NCBI RefSeq assembly: GCF_009827635.1
Contig: NZ_WTYW01000006.1
Span: 32,491 to 96,490 of the forward strand
Reading direction: 5' to 3'
Origin: Parapontixanthobacter aurantiacus
Lineage (GTDB): Bacteria; Pseudomonadota; Alphaproteobacteria; Sphingomonadales; Sphingomonadaceae
Length of the DNA stretch: 64,000 nt
How positions within the stretch are numbered: position 1 is the stretch's first letter; every line of letters starts with the position of its first letter. The translations under genes and the position numbers were made by a program. This document shows, in pieces, positions 27,551-36,776 of this stretch. The notes beneath the pieces were generated by a model, which was not told the DNA's origin, made no database searches, and worked only from the letters and a program-made list of their open reading frames with translations.

Positions 27551-28435
27551 ATGACAGAAATATCCGACGAGGACGGCCTTACCGGTCGTCGCTTCTACAA
27601 GGCGGAGCAGGAAGCCGCCTTTTCCGCAGCGGAACCGCACGAAACCCCGCAGACGCAGCATCCGGCCTATACGCTGGCGTTCCAGGATACCGATTTTCTC
27701 CTGCGCGACGAACTGCGCCCTGTGCGTTTTCAGCTCGAACTGCTGAAGCCGGAAATGCTTCTCGACGAAGCGGGGGTCGGCTCGACCCTCGTCGTCTACG
27801 GGTCCGCACGCATTCCCCCACCCGAAGCGGTCGAAACGGCGCTCGAAGGGGCCAAGGATTTGCCCGAGCCAGAGCGTCGCGTGGTAGAAAACCTCGCGAA
27901 GAAAGCGAAATATTACGACGAGGCGCGTAAGCTGGCCAAGCTTGTCAGCGAAAAGTCGATCGTCGAAGGGGGCAAGCGCCAGTTCGTCGTCTGCTCAGGC
28001 GGCGGCCCGTCCATCATGGAAGCCGCTAACCGGGGCGCATCCGAGGCCGGGGCAGAATCGATCGGGCTCAATATCGTCTTGCCGCACGAACAGGCCCCGA
28101 ACGGTTACGTGACTCCGTATCTCTCGCTGAACTTTCACTATTTTGCCTTGCGCAAGATGCATTTCCTCCTGCGCGCGAAGGCCGTCGCGGTCTTTCCGGG
28201 CGGATTTGGAACTTTCGACGAATTCTTCGAATTGCTCACACTCATTCAAACCGGCAAGATGAAGCCGTTGCCGATTTTGCTTTTCGGCAAGGAGTTCTGG
28301 GAGCGGGTCGTCGATCTGGAGGCGCTGGCCGACGAAGGCACGATCAATCATGCCGACCTCGAACTGTTCCAGCCATGCGAAACGGCCGAGGAAGCATGGG
28401 ATTACATAGCCGGCTTCTACAAGCTTGACCGCTAG
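27551..28435 (+). CDS. LOG-family (lysine decarboxylase-like) nucleotide hydrolase
   Basis: 294-residue protein with a LOG/TIGR00730 Rossmann core. Its signature P-G-G-F-G-T-F-D-E is near residue 215, and V-Y-G-S-A-R-I opens the fold. LOG-family enzymes are cytokinin-activating phosphoribohydrolases or nucleotide 5'-monophosphate N-glycosidases. This longer version (typical LOG is about 190 residues) has an N-terminal extension of about 85 residues. The ATG at 27551 was chosen, though its ribosome site is weak. Confidence 0.85.
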   Translation: MTEISDEDGLTGRRFYKAEQEAAFSAAEPHETPQTQHPAYTLAFQDTDFLLRDELRPVRFQLELLKPEMLLDEAGVGSTLVVYGSARIPPPEAVETALEGAKDLPEPERRVVENLAKKAKYYDEARKLAKLVSEKSIVEGGKRQFVVCSGGGPSIMEAANRGASEAGAESIGLNIVLPHEQAPNGYVTPYLSLNFHYFALRKMHFLLRAKAVAVFPGGFGTFDEFFELLTLIQTGKMKPLPILLFGKEFWERVVDLEALADEGTINHADLELFQPCETAEEAWDYIAGFYKLDR

Positions 28436-28439
28436 CGGA

Positions 28440-29252
28440 TTAGCCGGACTTGCGAACCGCCTGATGGCCGAGCGGACCTGATCCGCTACCGTATTCGGGT
28501 GCATTCTCGATCGCACGGAGCACGAATTGGCGCGCGACGCGCACTGCGTTTTCGAGGCTCTGGCCGTGCCCGGCAAGGCAGGCAATTCCGCTGGACAACG
28601 TGCAGCCGGTGCCATGCGTATGGCGTGTCGCGATACGTTCGTGTCCGAACATGCTTTTCGAACCGTTCGGTTCCAGAAGCCAGTCATTGACCATATCGTC
28701 GCGGTTCTCGGCATGACCGCCCTTCAGAAGGACGGCGACGCCCAGCCGTCTCGCAAGCTCGCCTGCCGCGGCGACCGGATCGGCCGAGTTCTTCTGATCG
28801 CCTTTCGTTAAAGCAAGAAGTTCGGGAAGGTTCGGGGTCACCAGCGTAGCGATTTTCATGAGCCGCTCGAACGAAGCGATCGTCTGCTCGTCCGCCAGCA
28901 CGCTGCCGCTCGTCGCCACCATTACGGGATCGAAGATTATGGGGACGTTCAGTGCCTCGAGCCTGTCCGCCACGAGGGAGGCGATTTCCGCCGAGCCCAA
29001 CATTCCTATCTTGACCGCATCGACACCGATGTCGTGAACGCAGCTGTCGATTTGCGCAGCCACCATGTCCGGTTGCAAAGAGACGACCGCTTGCACCCCG
29101 ACGCTGTTCTGCGCGGTGACGGCCGTGATTGCCGTCATCGCATAGCCGCCGAGCATCGTGACGGTTTTGATGTCTGCCTGTATTCCAGCGCCGCCGGAAC
29201 TGTCCGATCCGGCAATGCAAAGGGTGCGGGGCGGGCGCGGGGGGCTTATCAA
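28440..29252 (-). CDS. thiD: hydroxymethylpyrimidine/phosphomethylpyrimidine kinase
   Basis: 270-residue ribokinase-fold ThiD, which phosphorylates HMP and HMP-phosphate in thiamine synthesis. [14 protein letters not shown] near the N-terminus and H-G-T-G-C-T-L-S-S with the catalytic Cys/anion hole near residue 215 are diagnostic. It overlaps the end of glmM by four bases and is cotranscribed with it. It is convergent with the LOG gene (five bases apart). Confidence 0.94.
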   Translation of the reverse strand: MISPPRPPRTLCIAGSDSSGGAGIQADIKTVTMLGGYAMTAITAVTAQNSVGVQAVVSLQPDMVAAQIDSCVHDIGVDAVKIGMLGSAEIASLVADRLEALNVPIIFDPVMVATSGSVLADEQTIASFERLMKIATLVTPNLPELLALTKGDQKNSADPVAAAGELARRLGVAVLLKGGHAENRDDMVNDWLLEPNGSKSMFGHERIATRHTHGTGCTLSSGIACLAGHGQSLENAVRVARQFVLRAIENAPEYGSGSGPLGHQAVRKSG

Positions 29253-30589
29253 GAAGAAACCTGCTCGACCGCCCGGCAGATGCGATCCACGACTTGTTCG
29301 ACCTGCTCGCGGTCGTCTCCTTCGGCCATCACCCTGATGACCGGTTCGGTACCCGAAGGACGAATGACGAGCCGCCCTTTTCCTGCAAGTTCACTTTCCG
29401 CTTTGGCGATGACGTCCTTCACCGTAACGTTTTCGAGAGGTTGCCCCTGCGAATAACGCACGTTGCGAAGCAACTGGGGAACGGGATCGAACAGATGCAG
29501 CATCTCGCTTGCTTTCTTTCCCGATTGGACGAGGGCCGCGAGCACCTGCAGCGCTGCGACCGTGCCGTCGCCCGTAGTCGCATGATCGAGAAGGATCATG
29601 TGGCCCGACTGCTCGCCCCCGACATTCAGACCCTTCTGCTTCATCATTTCTAGGACGTAGCGATCACCGACCTTGGCTCGGTGCAGGGTCAGCCCTTCGT
29701 TTTTGAGAAACCGTTCGAGGCCGAGATTGGACATGACGGTTGCCACGATCCCGCCACCGCGCAATTCCCCGCTTGCCGCCATGCGTTTGGCGATAAGGGC
29801 CATCAGTTGATCGCCGTCCACGGTCTGACCCTTCTCGTCTATTACGATCAGCCGATCGGCGTCCCCGTCCAGGGCAAGGCCGATATCCGCCTGTTCCTGC
29901 ACGACCCGCGCACGAAGCGCGTCGAGCGAAGTCGAGCCGACCCCGTCGTTAATGTTACGCCCGTTGGGATCGACACCGAGGGACACGAGGCGCGCGCCAA
30001 GTTCCCAGATTGCTGCCGGAGCGACTTCGTACGCCGCGCCATGCGCACAATCGACAACGACCTTCAGATCGTCGAACCGGATGTCTTCGGGCAGCGATTT
30101 CTTCACCGCGTGAATATAGCGGCCACGCGCATCCTCGATCCGCCTCGCGCGCCCGATATCGGGAGCGCTCGCGACCGCCGGCTGGTCTTCTAGGGCGGCT
30201 TCGATCGCAAGTTCGTCCTCGTCGGACAGTTTGAACCCGTCCGGTCCGAACAGCTTGATGCCGTTGTCTTCATATGGATTATGACTGGCGGAAATCATCA
30301 CTCCGAGATCGGCACGCATTTCCCGAGTGAGGAGTGCAATCGCGGGTGTCGGCAGAGGGCCGGTCATGATGACGTCCATGCCGACGCTTGTGAACCCGGC
30401 GACGAGCGCGCTTTCCATCATGTAGCCCGATAGCCGGGTATCCTTGCCGATGACGACGCGATGACGATGATCGCCCCGCAGGAAATAGGCCCCGGCTGCC
30501 TGCCCGACGCGCATCGCGGTCGCAGCCGTCATCACCCCCTCGTTCGTGCGGCCTCGTATCCCGTCCGTGCCGAAGAATTTGCGTCCCAT
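29249..30589 (-). CDS. glmM: phosphoglucosamine mutase
   Basis: 446-residue alpha-D-phosphohexomutase converting glucosamine-6-phosphate to glucosamine-1-phosphate for peptidoglycan and LPS. The phosphoserine loop I-S-A-S-H-N-P is near residue 100. The metal-binding D-G-D-A-D-R loop is near residue 240 and the phosphate-binding [10 protein letters not shown] is at the end, all intact. Length is normal. It heads the glmM-thiD unit. Confidence 0.96.
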   Translation of the reverse strand: MGRKFFGTDGIRGRTNEGVMTAATAMRVGQAAGAYFLRGDHRHRVVIGKDTRLSGYMMESALVAGFTSVGMDVIMTGPLPTPAIALLTREMRADLGVMISASHNPYEDNGIKLFGPDGFKLSDEDELAIEAALEDQPAVASAPDIGRARRIEDARGRYIHAVKKSLPEDIRFDDLKVVVDCAHGAAYEVAPAAIWELGARLVSLGVDPNGRNINDGVGSTSLDALRARVVQEQADIGLALDGDADRLIVIDEKGQTVDGDQLMALIAKRMAASGELRGGGIVATVMSNLGLERFLKNEGLTLHRAKVGDRYVLEMMKQKGLNVGGEQSGHMILLDHATTGDGTVAALQVLAALVQSGKKASEMLHLFDPVPQLLRNVRYSQGQPLENVTVKDVIAKAESELAGKGRLVIRPSGTEPVIRVMAEGDDREQVEQVVDRICRAVEQVSS

Positions 30590-30693
30590 ATCAAAGTCCG
30601 TCCGTAAGTTTCAGGCCAAGCAGCTTTTTCGCGATGCTTCACGATTGCCTCTTGCCTTAGCCGCGTTAGAGAGGCTGTGAAAAGGGGGCAGCG

Positions 30694-31947
30694 ATGGTCG
30701 CTCAGGCGGATGGCGAGACGAAGGGCGGGCTGGTAACGATCGAGTTGCCGGTCTGGTGGACGCTTGCCGGCCTGATCGGTGGATTGATCGCCGGGATAGC
30801 GACGATCGACACCGCGCTGGCCGAACCGTTGCTCTCACTTGCCGGCCCGATCGGATCGATGTGGCTGCAGGCGCTGCAAATGACGATTATTCCGCTGGTC
30901 GCCGCGCTCCTCGTCATGGGTATTTCGCAACTGGCCGAAGCTGCACAGGCGGGTCGGACCGCGCGCAGAATGCTGCTCCTCGTATTCGCTGCGCTGTTCG
31001 TGGGCGGCCTCGCAACGCTCATCCTGTTTCCGCTTTTGCTCGAGTTATTTCCGATACCCATTTCGGCCGGTGCATTTCTGTCGCAGCAACCCGGGGAGGC
31101 GCAGGAAGTACCGGGTATCGCCGAGTTTCTCACCTCGCTGATCGCGCCGAACCTGTTCGCTGCCGCTGCCGAGACGGCGATGCTGCCGCTGACGATCTTC
31201 TTCGCGATCCTGGCACTCGCGTTGCAACGTATTCCGGCAGAGCAACGCGAAATTCTCCTGCGCTTCTTCCACGCGCTCGGCAACGCGATGCTCATCATCA
31301 TCGGCTGGGTGTTGTGGCTTGCGCCGATCGGCGTGTTCGCTCTTGCCGCGGGAGTTGCCGCACGGGCCGGAAGCGGGGCATTCGCTGCCCTCGCGCATTA
31401 TATCGGCGTCGTTTCCGCCATGGGACTCGTCGTGCTCATCCTTGCCTATGGCTTGGCGTTATTCGGTGGAAGAGCCTCACTTGCCCGGTTCGCCAAGGCT
31501 GCCTTGCCGGCACAGACCGTTGCCATATCCACGCAAAGTTCGCTAGCGAGCCTGCCGGCGATGCTCGATAGTGCGCGCCGTCTGGGGATCCGGTCGGATG
31601 TGGTCGAATTCGTGCTACCCCTCGCGGTCGCGATCTTCCGCGCGACGAGCCCGGCCATGAACCTCGCCGTCGTTCTGTATATCGCGGCGCTCGGAGGGGT
31701 GGAGCTGACCCCGGTCACGATGATGGCGGGGCTGCTCGTCGCCTTCATCATTTCGGTCGGCTCGGTAAGCTTACCGGGATCCATCAGTTTCGTCATTTCG
31801 ATCGGACCCATCGCCCTTGCGATGGGCGTCCCGATCGAGCCGCTCGCACTGCTCGTCGCCGTCGAAATGCTGCCCGACATCATGCGTACGCTCGCAAACG
31901 TGACCATGAATCTGGCCGTGACGAGCGCGGTTGCAAAAGGGGAGTAA
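30694..31947 (+). CDS. dicarboxylate/amino acid:cation symporter (DAACS)
   Basis: 417-residue SLC1/DAACS-type carrier. The serine-rich re-entrant loop S-T-Q-S-S-L-A-S-L-P and the conserved membrane segments of the C-terminal half are present. The second re-entrant loop is recognisable as V-S-L-P-G-S-I-S-F. It probably imports C4-dicarboxylates or acidic amino acids with Na+ or H+. The start ATG has AAAGGGGGC as ribosome site. Monocistronic between divergent glmM and the superoxide dismutase. Confidence 0.88.
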   Translation: MVAQADGETKGGLVTIELPVWWTLAGLIGGLIAGIATIDTALAEPLLSLAGPIGSMWLQALQMTIIPLVAALLVMGISQLAEAAQAGRTARRMLLLVFAALFVGGLATLILFPLLLELFPIPISAGAFLSQQPGEAQEVPGIAEFLTSLIAPNLFAAAAETAMLPLTIFFAILALALQRIPAEQREILLRFFHALGNAMLIIIGWVLWLAPIGVFALAAGVAARAGSGAFAALAHYIGVVSAMGLVVLILAYGLALFGGRASLARFAKAALPAQTVAISTQSSLASLPAMLDSARRLGIRSDVVEFVLPLAVAIFRATSPAMNLAVVLYIAALGGVELTPVTMMAGLLVAFIISVGSVSLPGSISFVISIGPIALAMGVPIEPLALLVAVEMLPDIMRTLANVTMNLAVTSAVAKGE

Positions 31948-32067
31948 CGTCATCACGATCAGCTCTTCTGGCAAGCGACGAAAATCGCATCTGTCGCTGC
32001 AACGAACCGCAGGGTCGTGCGTTGTTAACCATGAACGCAGATTACCATAAAATCGAAGGAGGGCATC

Positions 32068-32679
32068 TTGGCCTTTAAACTCATCGAACTTCCCTATTCC
32101 GAGTCCGCGCTGGATCCCGCGATTTCGTCGGAAACGATCAGCTATCACTACGGCAAGCACCATCAGGCCTATATCGACAAGACCAATTCGGCGATCGAAG
32201 GAACCGATCACGAGAACAAGTCCTTGAAGGAAGTTATTGCGGCTGCCCGCGGTAGCGATCAGGGCCTCTTCAATAATTCAGCACAGAGCTGGAACCACGG
32301 GTTCTACTGGCATTCGCTGTCCGGTGAGACGACGCATCCTTCCGAGGAACTCGAAACGATGATCAAGCGCGATTTCGGTTCGACCGACGAGGTAAAGAGC
32401 AAGCTGGAAGAGCGCGGCGCCGGGCATTTCGCGAGCGGCTGGGTCTGGCTCGCTGAGAAGGACGGCAAGCTGTCCATCGAGGAAACGCATGACGGCGATA
32501 CGCTAGCCGATAGCGACTTCAATCCGCTCCTGACGATCGACGTATGGGAACACGCCTACTACCTCGACCACCAGAACAAGCGCCCTGAATATCTGAAAGC
32601 CGTTTTGAAGGACAAGTTGAACTGGTCCTTCGCCTCGGAAAATCTCGCACGCGGAACGGCGTGGGAATACCCTTCGTAA
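32068..32679 (+). CDS. sodB: Fe/Mn superoxide dismutase
   Basis: 203-residue superoxide dismutase. Metal ligands are visible in H-Y-G-K-H-H, S-W-N-H-G-F-Y-W and the closing D-V-W-E-H-A-Y-Y, with the active-site Gln in N-N-S-A-Q. The start is a TTG (32068) with GAAGGAGGG seven bases upstream, so the first residue is formyl-Met despite the codon. Metal specificity is likely iron, as in other sphingomonads, but is not proven by sequence. Ends at its own terminator. Confidence 0.95.
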   Translation: MAFKLIELPYSESALDPAISSETISYHYGKHHQAYIDKTNSAIEGTDHENKSLKEVIAAARGSDQGLFNNSAQSWNHGFYWHSLSGETTHPSEELETMIKRDFGSTDEVKSKLEERGAGHFASGWVWLAEKDGKLSIEETHDGDTLADSDFNPLLTIDVWEHAYYLDHQNKRPEYLKAVLKDKLNWSFASENLARGTAWEYPS

Positions 32680-32700
32680 AGCATCCCCAAAGCAGTGTAC

Positions 32701-32740
32701 TGGCCTGTTGCAGCTTCATGTTGCAACAGGCCATTTTTTT
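32701..32740 (+). terminator. Rho-independent terminator of sodB
   Basis: A 12-bp perfect stem (TGGCCTGTTGCA / TGCAACAGGCCA) is followed by seven T, 22 bases past the stop. It lies directly before the convergent AI-2E gene. Confidence 0.95.
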
Positions 32741-32755
32741 GGAGCTTTCGCTAAA

Positions 32756-33967
32756 TTACTGCGGCGTATCGACCGGCGGGGAATCCTGCTCGTCGGACGA
32801 ATAGCCTAGCGCAAACACGTTGCCTGCAAACAGGGGTTCGCCAAAGACGAACCCGACAAGGTTCGGTCTGCCGACATGATCGAACAGTGCCGTCAGGGTC
32901 AGAAGGATGGGCACCGAGAGAAGCGCTCCGAAGAAACCCCAGATCCAGCTGAAGTAGCTTAGCGCGATGAGGATCATCACAGGGTTCATCGTGAACCGTG
33001 CCCCGAGGATCGACGGCGTAACGAAATTTGCCTCGACCGTATGCAGGGCGAGATAGGCGATCGCGGGGATCAAACCGAGAAGGATGGTCTCGGACGTCCC
33101 GATGCCGAACAGGCTGAGCAGAAGCACCATGGCCAGCGGCCCGACATAGGGCAGGAAATTGAGGATCATGGCGAGACCGCCCCACATGACCGGCGCTTCC
33201 ACGTCCATGGCCCATGCGCCAAGCGCCACGATGACTCCCACGCCTGCATTGATCCAGCCGACCGTAAGGATGTAGGCAGCGACGCGATCCTGCACTTCAC
33301 GGATGACTCGCGCCGCCTTCACGCTCGAACTCAGCGATGCGCGGTCGAAAAGGAGATGCTGCCGCAGCCTTACCCGCGCTTCGATCATGAAGAAGGCCAT
33401 GAGGAAGGCGAGCAGCACCTCGAGCAATGCGCTAGGCGTTGCGAAAGCCAGTTCTTCCAGCAGGCTCGGATTCTCCAGCACGACCTGCTGCGATGTCTCG
33501 CCCATTAACTCGTTCAGCTTGTCGTTGATCTGCCCGATCCAGCCGAAGCGTTCGCGGACCTCCATGAACCGCTGACCGACCTGGTCGATCATCGCAGGAG
33601 CGCGATCGATCAGCGCCACAGCCGGTTGCAGAATGAGGGCAAGGGCTAGGATGACGATGCCGAGGAACACCAGAATGGCGGTGAGCGAGGCCAGTACATT
33701 CGGAATACCGAACTCAGCGAGACGGTCGGCAAGCGGCGAGAGAATGATCGTCAGGATAATCGCCGAAACGAGCGGCAGGAACACGACCGAGCCGATCGAC
33801 AGCACGAACGGTATGGCAAGGAACAATCCGATGCCGAGCAGCAGGACGAGTGCGGATATCAGCCGCAATTCCTGCGCTGCGAAGGTGGCGCGAAGGTTTG
33901 TGCGGGGAGGAGCGTCGCTACCCGGGCGTTGATCCGTCTGTTCGATGACCCTTTTTCCGTCGTCCAT
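32756..33967 (-). CDS. AI-2E family (PerM/YdiK-like) membrane protein
   Basis: 403-residue polytopic inner-membrane protein of the AI-2E transporter family. A paired N-terminal helix block, a central amphipathic region (about 130-190) and a cluster of C-terminal helices with G-P-L-A-M-V and the G-x-x-L-x-x-P-I-L-L segment are seen. Members export small molecules or act as Na+/H+ antiporters. It starts 24 bases after ecfG on the same strand and is probably in the general stress operon. Specific substrate unknown. Confidence 0.85.
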   Translation of the reverse strand: MDDGKRVIEQTDQRPGSDAPPRTNLRATFAAQELRLISALVLLLGIGLFLAIPFVLSIGSVVFLPLVSAIILTIILSPLADRLAEFGIPNVLASLTAILVFLGIVILALALILQPAVALIDRAPAMIDQVGQRFMEVRERFGWIGQINDKLNELMGETSQQVVLENPSLLEELAFATPSALLEVLLAFLMAFFMIEARVRLRQHLLFDRASLSSSVKAARVIREVQDRVAAYILTVGWINAGVGVIVALGAWAMDVEAPVMWGGLAMILNFLPYVGPLAMVLLLSLFGIGTSETILLGLIPAIAYLALHTVEANFVTPSILGARFTMNPVMILIALSYFSWIWGFFGALLSVPILLTLTALFDHVGRPNLVGFVFGEPLFAGNVFALGYSSDEQDSPPVDTPQ

Positions 33968-33991
33968 GGCCGATCTCAGACCGGTGACGGA

Positions 33992-34600
33992 TCAGGGCCG
34001 CGCGGCGATACCATTTCCGGCCGCGACGTCGTCGAGTTCCTCCAAGATCGCGCGATGGGCTGCATCGTCGTCGAGCGAGCGCTTTGGAATGTCTCCGTCG
34101 CTCAGCATCGAATTCAATGCTGCACGTGCACGCCCAACCCGGCTCTTGATCGTGCCGATCGCACAGCCGCAGATCTCCGACGCTTCTTCGTAGGAAAAGC
34201 CGCCAGCGCCGACGAGCAGCAATGCCTCGCGCCGCTCAGGCGGAAGGGTAAGCAGTGCGCGATGCATATCGGAAAGGTGGATCGGTTCTTCCTGTCCGGC
34301 AGGCGCAGTCAGGATGCGCTCCGCGACGCCTTCGTCATATTCTCCGCGAAAGCGGTTGCGGCGCATATCGGTAAGATACGCATTGCGAAGGATAACGAAG
34401 GTCCATGCGCGCATTGACGTACCCGGTTCGAACCGCTCCTGCGCAGCCCAAGCCTTGAGCATGGTTTCCTGAACGAGATCGTCGGCCATGTCGGCACGAC
34501 CGCACAACCCGCGCGCGAAGGCACGCAGGTGCGGCACCACCTCGGTGAGTTCTTTCTTGAAATCGGCCTTCTGCGAAGCCGTACGCTTGGTCGCCCCCAT
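33992..34600 (-). CDS. ecfG: general stress response sigma factor EcfG
   Basis: 202-residue ECF sigma factor of the EcfG (ECF15) type. Region 2 contains D-L-V-Q-E-T-M-L-K-A-W and region 4 F-S-Y-E-E-A-S-E-I-C-G-C-A-I-G-T-I-K-S-R. It directs transcription of the alphaproteobacterial general stress regulon when released from the anti-sigma factor NepR. Its ATG overlaps the nepR stop by one base (TGATG). Self-regulation is indicated by the EcfG-type promoter upstream of nepR. Confidence 0.95.
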   Translation of the reverse strand: MGATKRTASQKADFKKELTEVVPHLRAFARGLCGRADMADDLVQETMLKAWAAQERFEPGTSMRAWTFVILRNAYLTDMRRNRFRGEYDEGVAERILTAPAGQEEPIHLSDMHRALLTLPPERREALLLVGAGGFSYEEASEICGCAIGTIKSRVGRARAALNSMLSDGDIPKRSLDDDAAHRAILEELDDVAAGNGIAARP

Positions 34601-34800
34601 CAGTTGCCTTTGTCCAGTTTCGACAGCAGATCCTTAAAGCTGTCAGGTAATTCCTCGTCTACCACGGAATCATACATATGTCGCAAGCCATCTGCCCATT
34701 CGGGTTTAGCACCGCCTGCAGGCCGCTTAATCGAGGTTTGTCCCAATTTCTCGCCCTTTTCAGAGGTTTTCTGCTTGGGATTGGATGATTTCGAATTCAT
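34600..34800 (-). CDS. nepR: anti-sigma factor NepR
   Basis: 66-residue NepR. The conserved core W-A-D-G-L-R-H-M-Y-D-S-V-V-D-E-E-L-P forms two helices that bind EcfG. The N-terminus is basic and disordered, as usual. NepR sequesters EcfG until phosphorylated PhyR takes NepR by mimicry. The ecfG start overlaps the nepR stop by one base, implying balanced coupled synthesis. Confidence 0.95.
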   Translation of the reverse strand: MNSKSSNPKQKTSEKGEKLGQTSIKRPAGGAKPEWADGLRHMYDSVVDEELPDSFKDLLSKLDKGN

Positions 34801-34892
34801 ATATGAGCATTAATCTTTATTAAACAAGGAGGCAAAGGCTTCTTCGTTTGTGTGGAGCGTTAACGCTGCGACAACGCTGGCAGAGATTGGGG

Positions 34893-34917
34893 AACGATAC
34901 GATTTCTCTATTGTTCC
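34893..34917 (-). promoter_or_regulatory. EcfG-type promoter of nepR-ecfG
   Basis: On the minus strand GGAAC (34913-34917), exactly 16 bases, then CGTT (34893-34896): a full match to the known EcfG consensus GGAAC-N16/17-CGTT. It lies about 92 bases upstream of the nepR start and makes the sigma operon autoregulated. Confidence 0.85.
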
Positions 34918-34951
34918 CTGCCTTGAGTAACACCTGATAATCCCTGCCATA

Positions 34952-36736
34952 GTGGCCCATCGGACCGCGTCAAGCAGAGCCCGCAGACGAGAAAGGTATT
35001 GGCCTCCAAACGCCATTTCGACTGACGTGAAATCCGCCGCTACGAACAATACGACGAGCTCGACCCGCAAATGGCTCGTCCGTTATCCTCGAGCAGTATC
35101 CGTCGGCATCTTTCTGCTCGTCGCCGCCATCACCGCGATGAGCGTGTTCGCGGTAGAGCGGGGCGAACAGGACAACGAGCGGATCGAAATGATTAGCCTG
35201 TCCGAGACGATCGCGTCCTCGCTCGCGCTCAACATCGCTACCAACACGTCCTATCTACGCGCGGGGGCCGCTCTGTTCGGATCGAACGAGACCATCTCGC
35301 GCCAGACATTCGGGCGCTTCATCGACGAATTGCGCGTCAATGCCGGTTATAGCGGAGCGGAAGGCATCGGCTGGGCGCCGATGATACGGCCAGCGCAATT
35401 GCCAGAGTTCGAAGAAGCCCTCGTCCAGTCCAATGCGGCGACAACGTCCGTCTATCCCCGCCTCGATGAGCGATCCCGCGACCGCCTCGTACCGATCAAG
35501 TACCTCCAGCCGAACACGGCACGCAATCGGCGGGCGATCGGCTTCGACATGTATTCCGAGCCTGTCCGGCGCGAAGCGATCCAGGAAGCGACCCGGCGTG
35601 TCGAACCGACGGCGAGTGGTCGCGTCGTGCTGGTCCAGGAAGGGGGCGGCGACGAACCCGGTTTCCTCACCTACATGCCGGTCTTCGCCAACAACAATTA
35701 TCGCGACGTCAAAGGTTACGTCTACAGTCCGTTCAATGCGCGCGATTTCCTGAGGGCGAGCCTAGAAACCGAAGAGCTGCAACGCGACGGCATGGGCATC
35801 TATCTTTACGATACGTCCGTCGCGGAAGAGAATTTGCTCGCACGGATCGCCCCGCAGACAGAGACCGGAGAGTATTACACGCGCGAGATAGAAATCGCGA
35901 ACCATCCCTTCGTGCTGGTCGTCGAATCGACCCGCGGTTCAGCCCTTTCCTACCTCTCCTTGCTGACGCTGTTCTTCGGACTGGCCGTCGCAAGCCTCCT
36001 CATGCTGGTCGCTCGCCTGATGACGAAACAGGCGATGGAAGACGAGAAGACGCTCAATTGGCTGCACGAACAGAACTCGATCCGCAATTCGTTGACGCGC
36101 GAGCTTAATCATCGCGTCAAGAACACGCTCGCGAACGTTCTTTCGATCATTGCATTGACCCGGCGCCGGGCGGACAATCTGGATGAGTTCGCGGATTCGC
36201 TCGACGGGCGTATCAGGGCACTCTCGGCGACACACGATCTGCTGACGCAATCGGACTGGAATACGACGCCGGTGGAAGCGGTCGTCGATGCCGAACTCGC
36301 GCCCTATGCGCAGACGAGCGAGAACATGATCGATCGCAGCGGTCCGGATGTCGAACTTGCTCCGAACGACGCGCTCTCGCTCGGCATGGCTTTGCACGAA
36401 CTGGCGACGAATGCCGCGAAGTACGGCGCGCTCAGCAAACAGACTGGCAGGGTCCGGATCACGTGGGAACTGATCGAGGAAGGTTTGGCGCGGCTAGACT
36501 GGGTCGAAACAGGCGGACCTCCTGTATCCGACACGCGCGAGCGTGGCTTCGGCACCGATCTTATCGAGAAGATCGTCGCGCACGAATTGCGCAACCCGGT
36601 CGACCTCGTGTTCGACCCGACCGGCGTTCGCTGCTCACTATTGGTACCTGTCAGAAACCGCGGGGCGTTCCAGCTCAGGGCGGAGCGCGCTCGAAAAGGC
36701 GAGGGCAGGCTCAAAGGAAAAACGCCGCAGACCTGA
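34952..36736 (+). CDS. CHASE-domain HWE/HisKA_2 sensor histidine kinase
   Basis: Up to 594 residues. One transmembrane helix (about 47-68), a periplasmic CHASE sensor (about 75-325) with P-I-K-Y-L-Q-P-N and G-F-D-M, and a second helix (about 333-355) lead to an HWE/HisKA_2 core. The phosphoacceptor His387 is in E-L-N-H-R-V-K-N and the ATP lid is shown by H-E-L-A-T-N-A-A-K-Y-G and the W-V-E-T-G-G-P-P motif. Position between nepR-ecfG and phyR marks it as a PhyR kinase or phosphatase (PhyP/GsrP type). The start is uncertain: GTG 34952 or GTG 35027. No EcfG promoter is seen before it. Confidence 0.88.
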   Translation: MAHRTASSRARRRERYWPPNAISTDVKSAATNNTTSSTRKWLVRYPRAVSVGIFLLVAAITAMSVFAVERGEQDNERIEMISLSETIASSLALNIATNTSYLRAGAALFGSNETISRQTFGRFIDELRVNAGYSGAEGIGWAPMIRPAQLPEFEEALVQSNAATTSVYPRLDERSRDRLVPIKYLQPNTARNRRAIGFDMYSEPVRREAIQEATRRVEPTASGRVVLVQEGGGDEPGFLTYMPVFANNNYRDVKGYVYSPFNARDFLRASLETEELQRDGMGIYLYDTSVAEENLLARIAPQTETGEYYTREIEIANHPFVLVVESTRGSALSYLSLLTLFFGLAVASLLMLVARLMTKQAMEDEKTLNWLHEQNSIRNSLTRELNHRVKNTLANVLSIIALTRRRADNLDEFADSLDGRIRALSATHDLLTQSDWNTTPVEAVVDAELAPYAQTSENMIDRSGPDVELAPNDALSLGMALHELATNAAKYGALSKQTGRVRITWELIEEGLARLDWVETGGPPVSDTRERGFGTDLIEKIVAHELRNPVDLVFDPTGVRCSLLVPVRNRGAFQLRAERARKGEGRLKGKTPQT

Positions 36737-36750
36737 CAAGGTCCGCGGCG
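36718..36750 (-). terminator. Rho-independent terminator of phyR
   Basis: On the minus strand a CGCCGC-GACC / GGTC-GCGGCG stem (one mismatch, six-base loop) is followed by TTTTTCC. It lies after the phyR stop and overlaps the last codons of the convergent kinase gene, so the kinase C-terminus is encoded within this structure. Confidence 0.75.
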
Positions 36751-36776
36751 CTTCACCGAAACGAATTTGATCAGCG

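Noticed and set aside
34880..34952. An EcfG promoter in front of the kinase
   Set aside because: GGAAC occurs at 34891 on the plus strand, but no CGTT follows at the right distance; it is the mirror of the nepR promoter.
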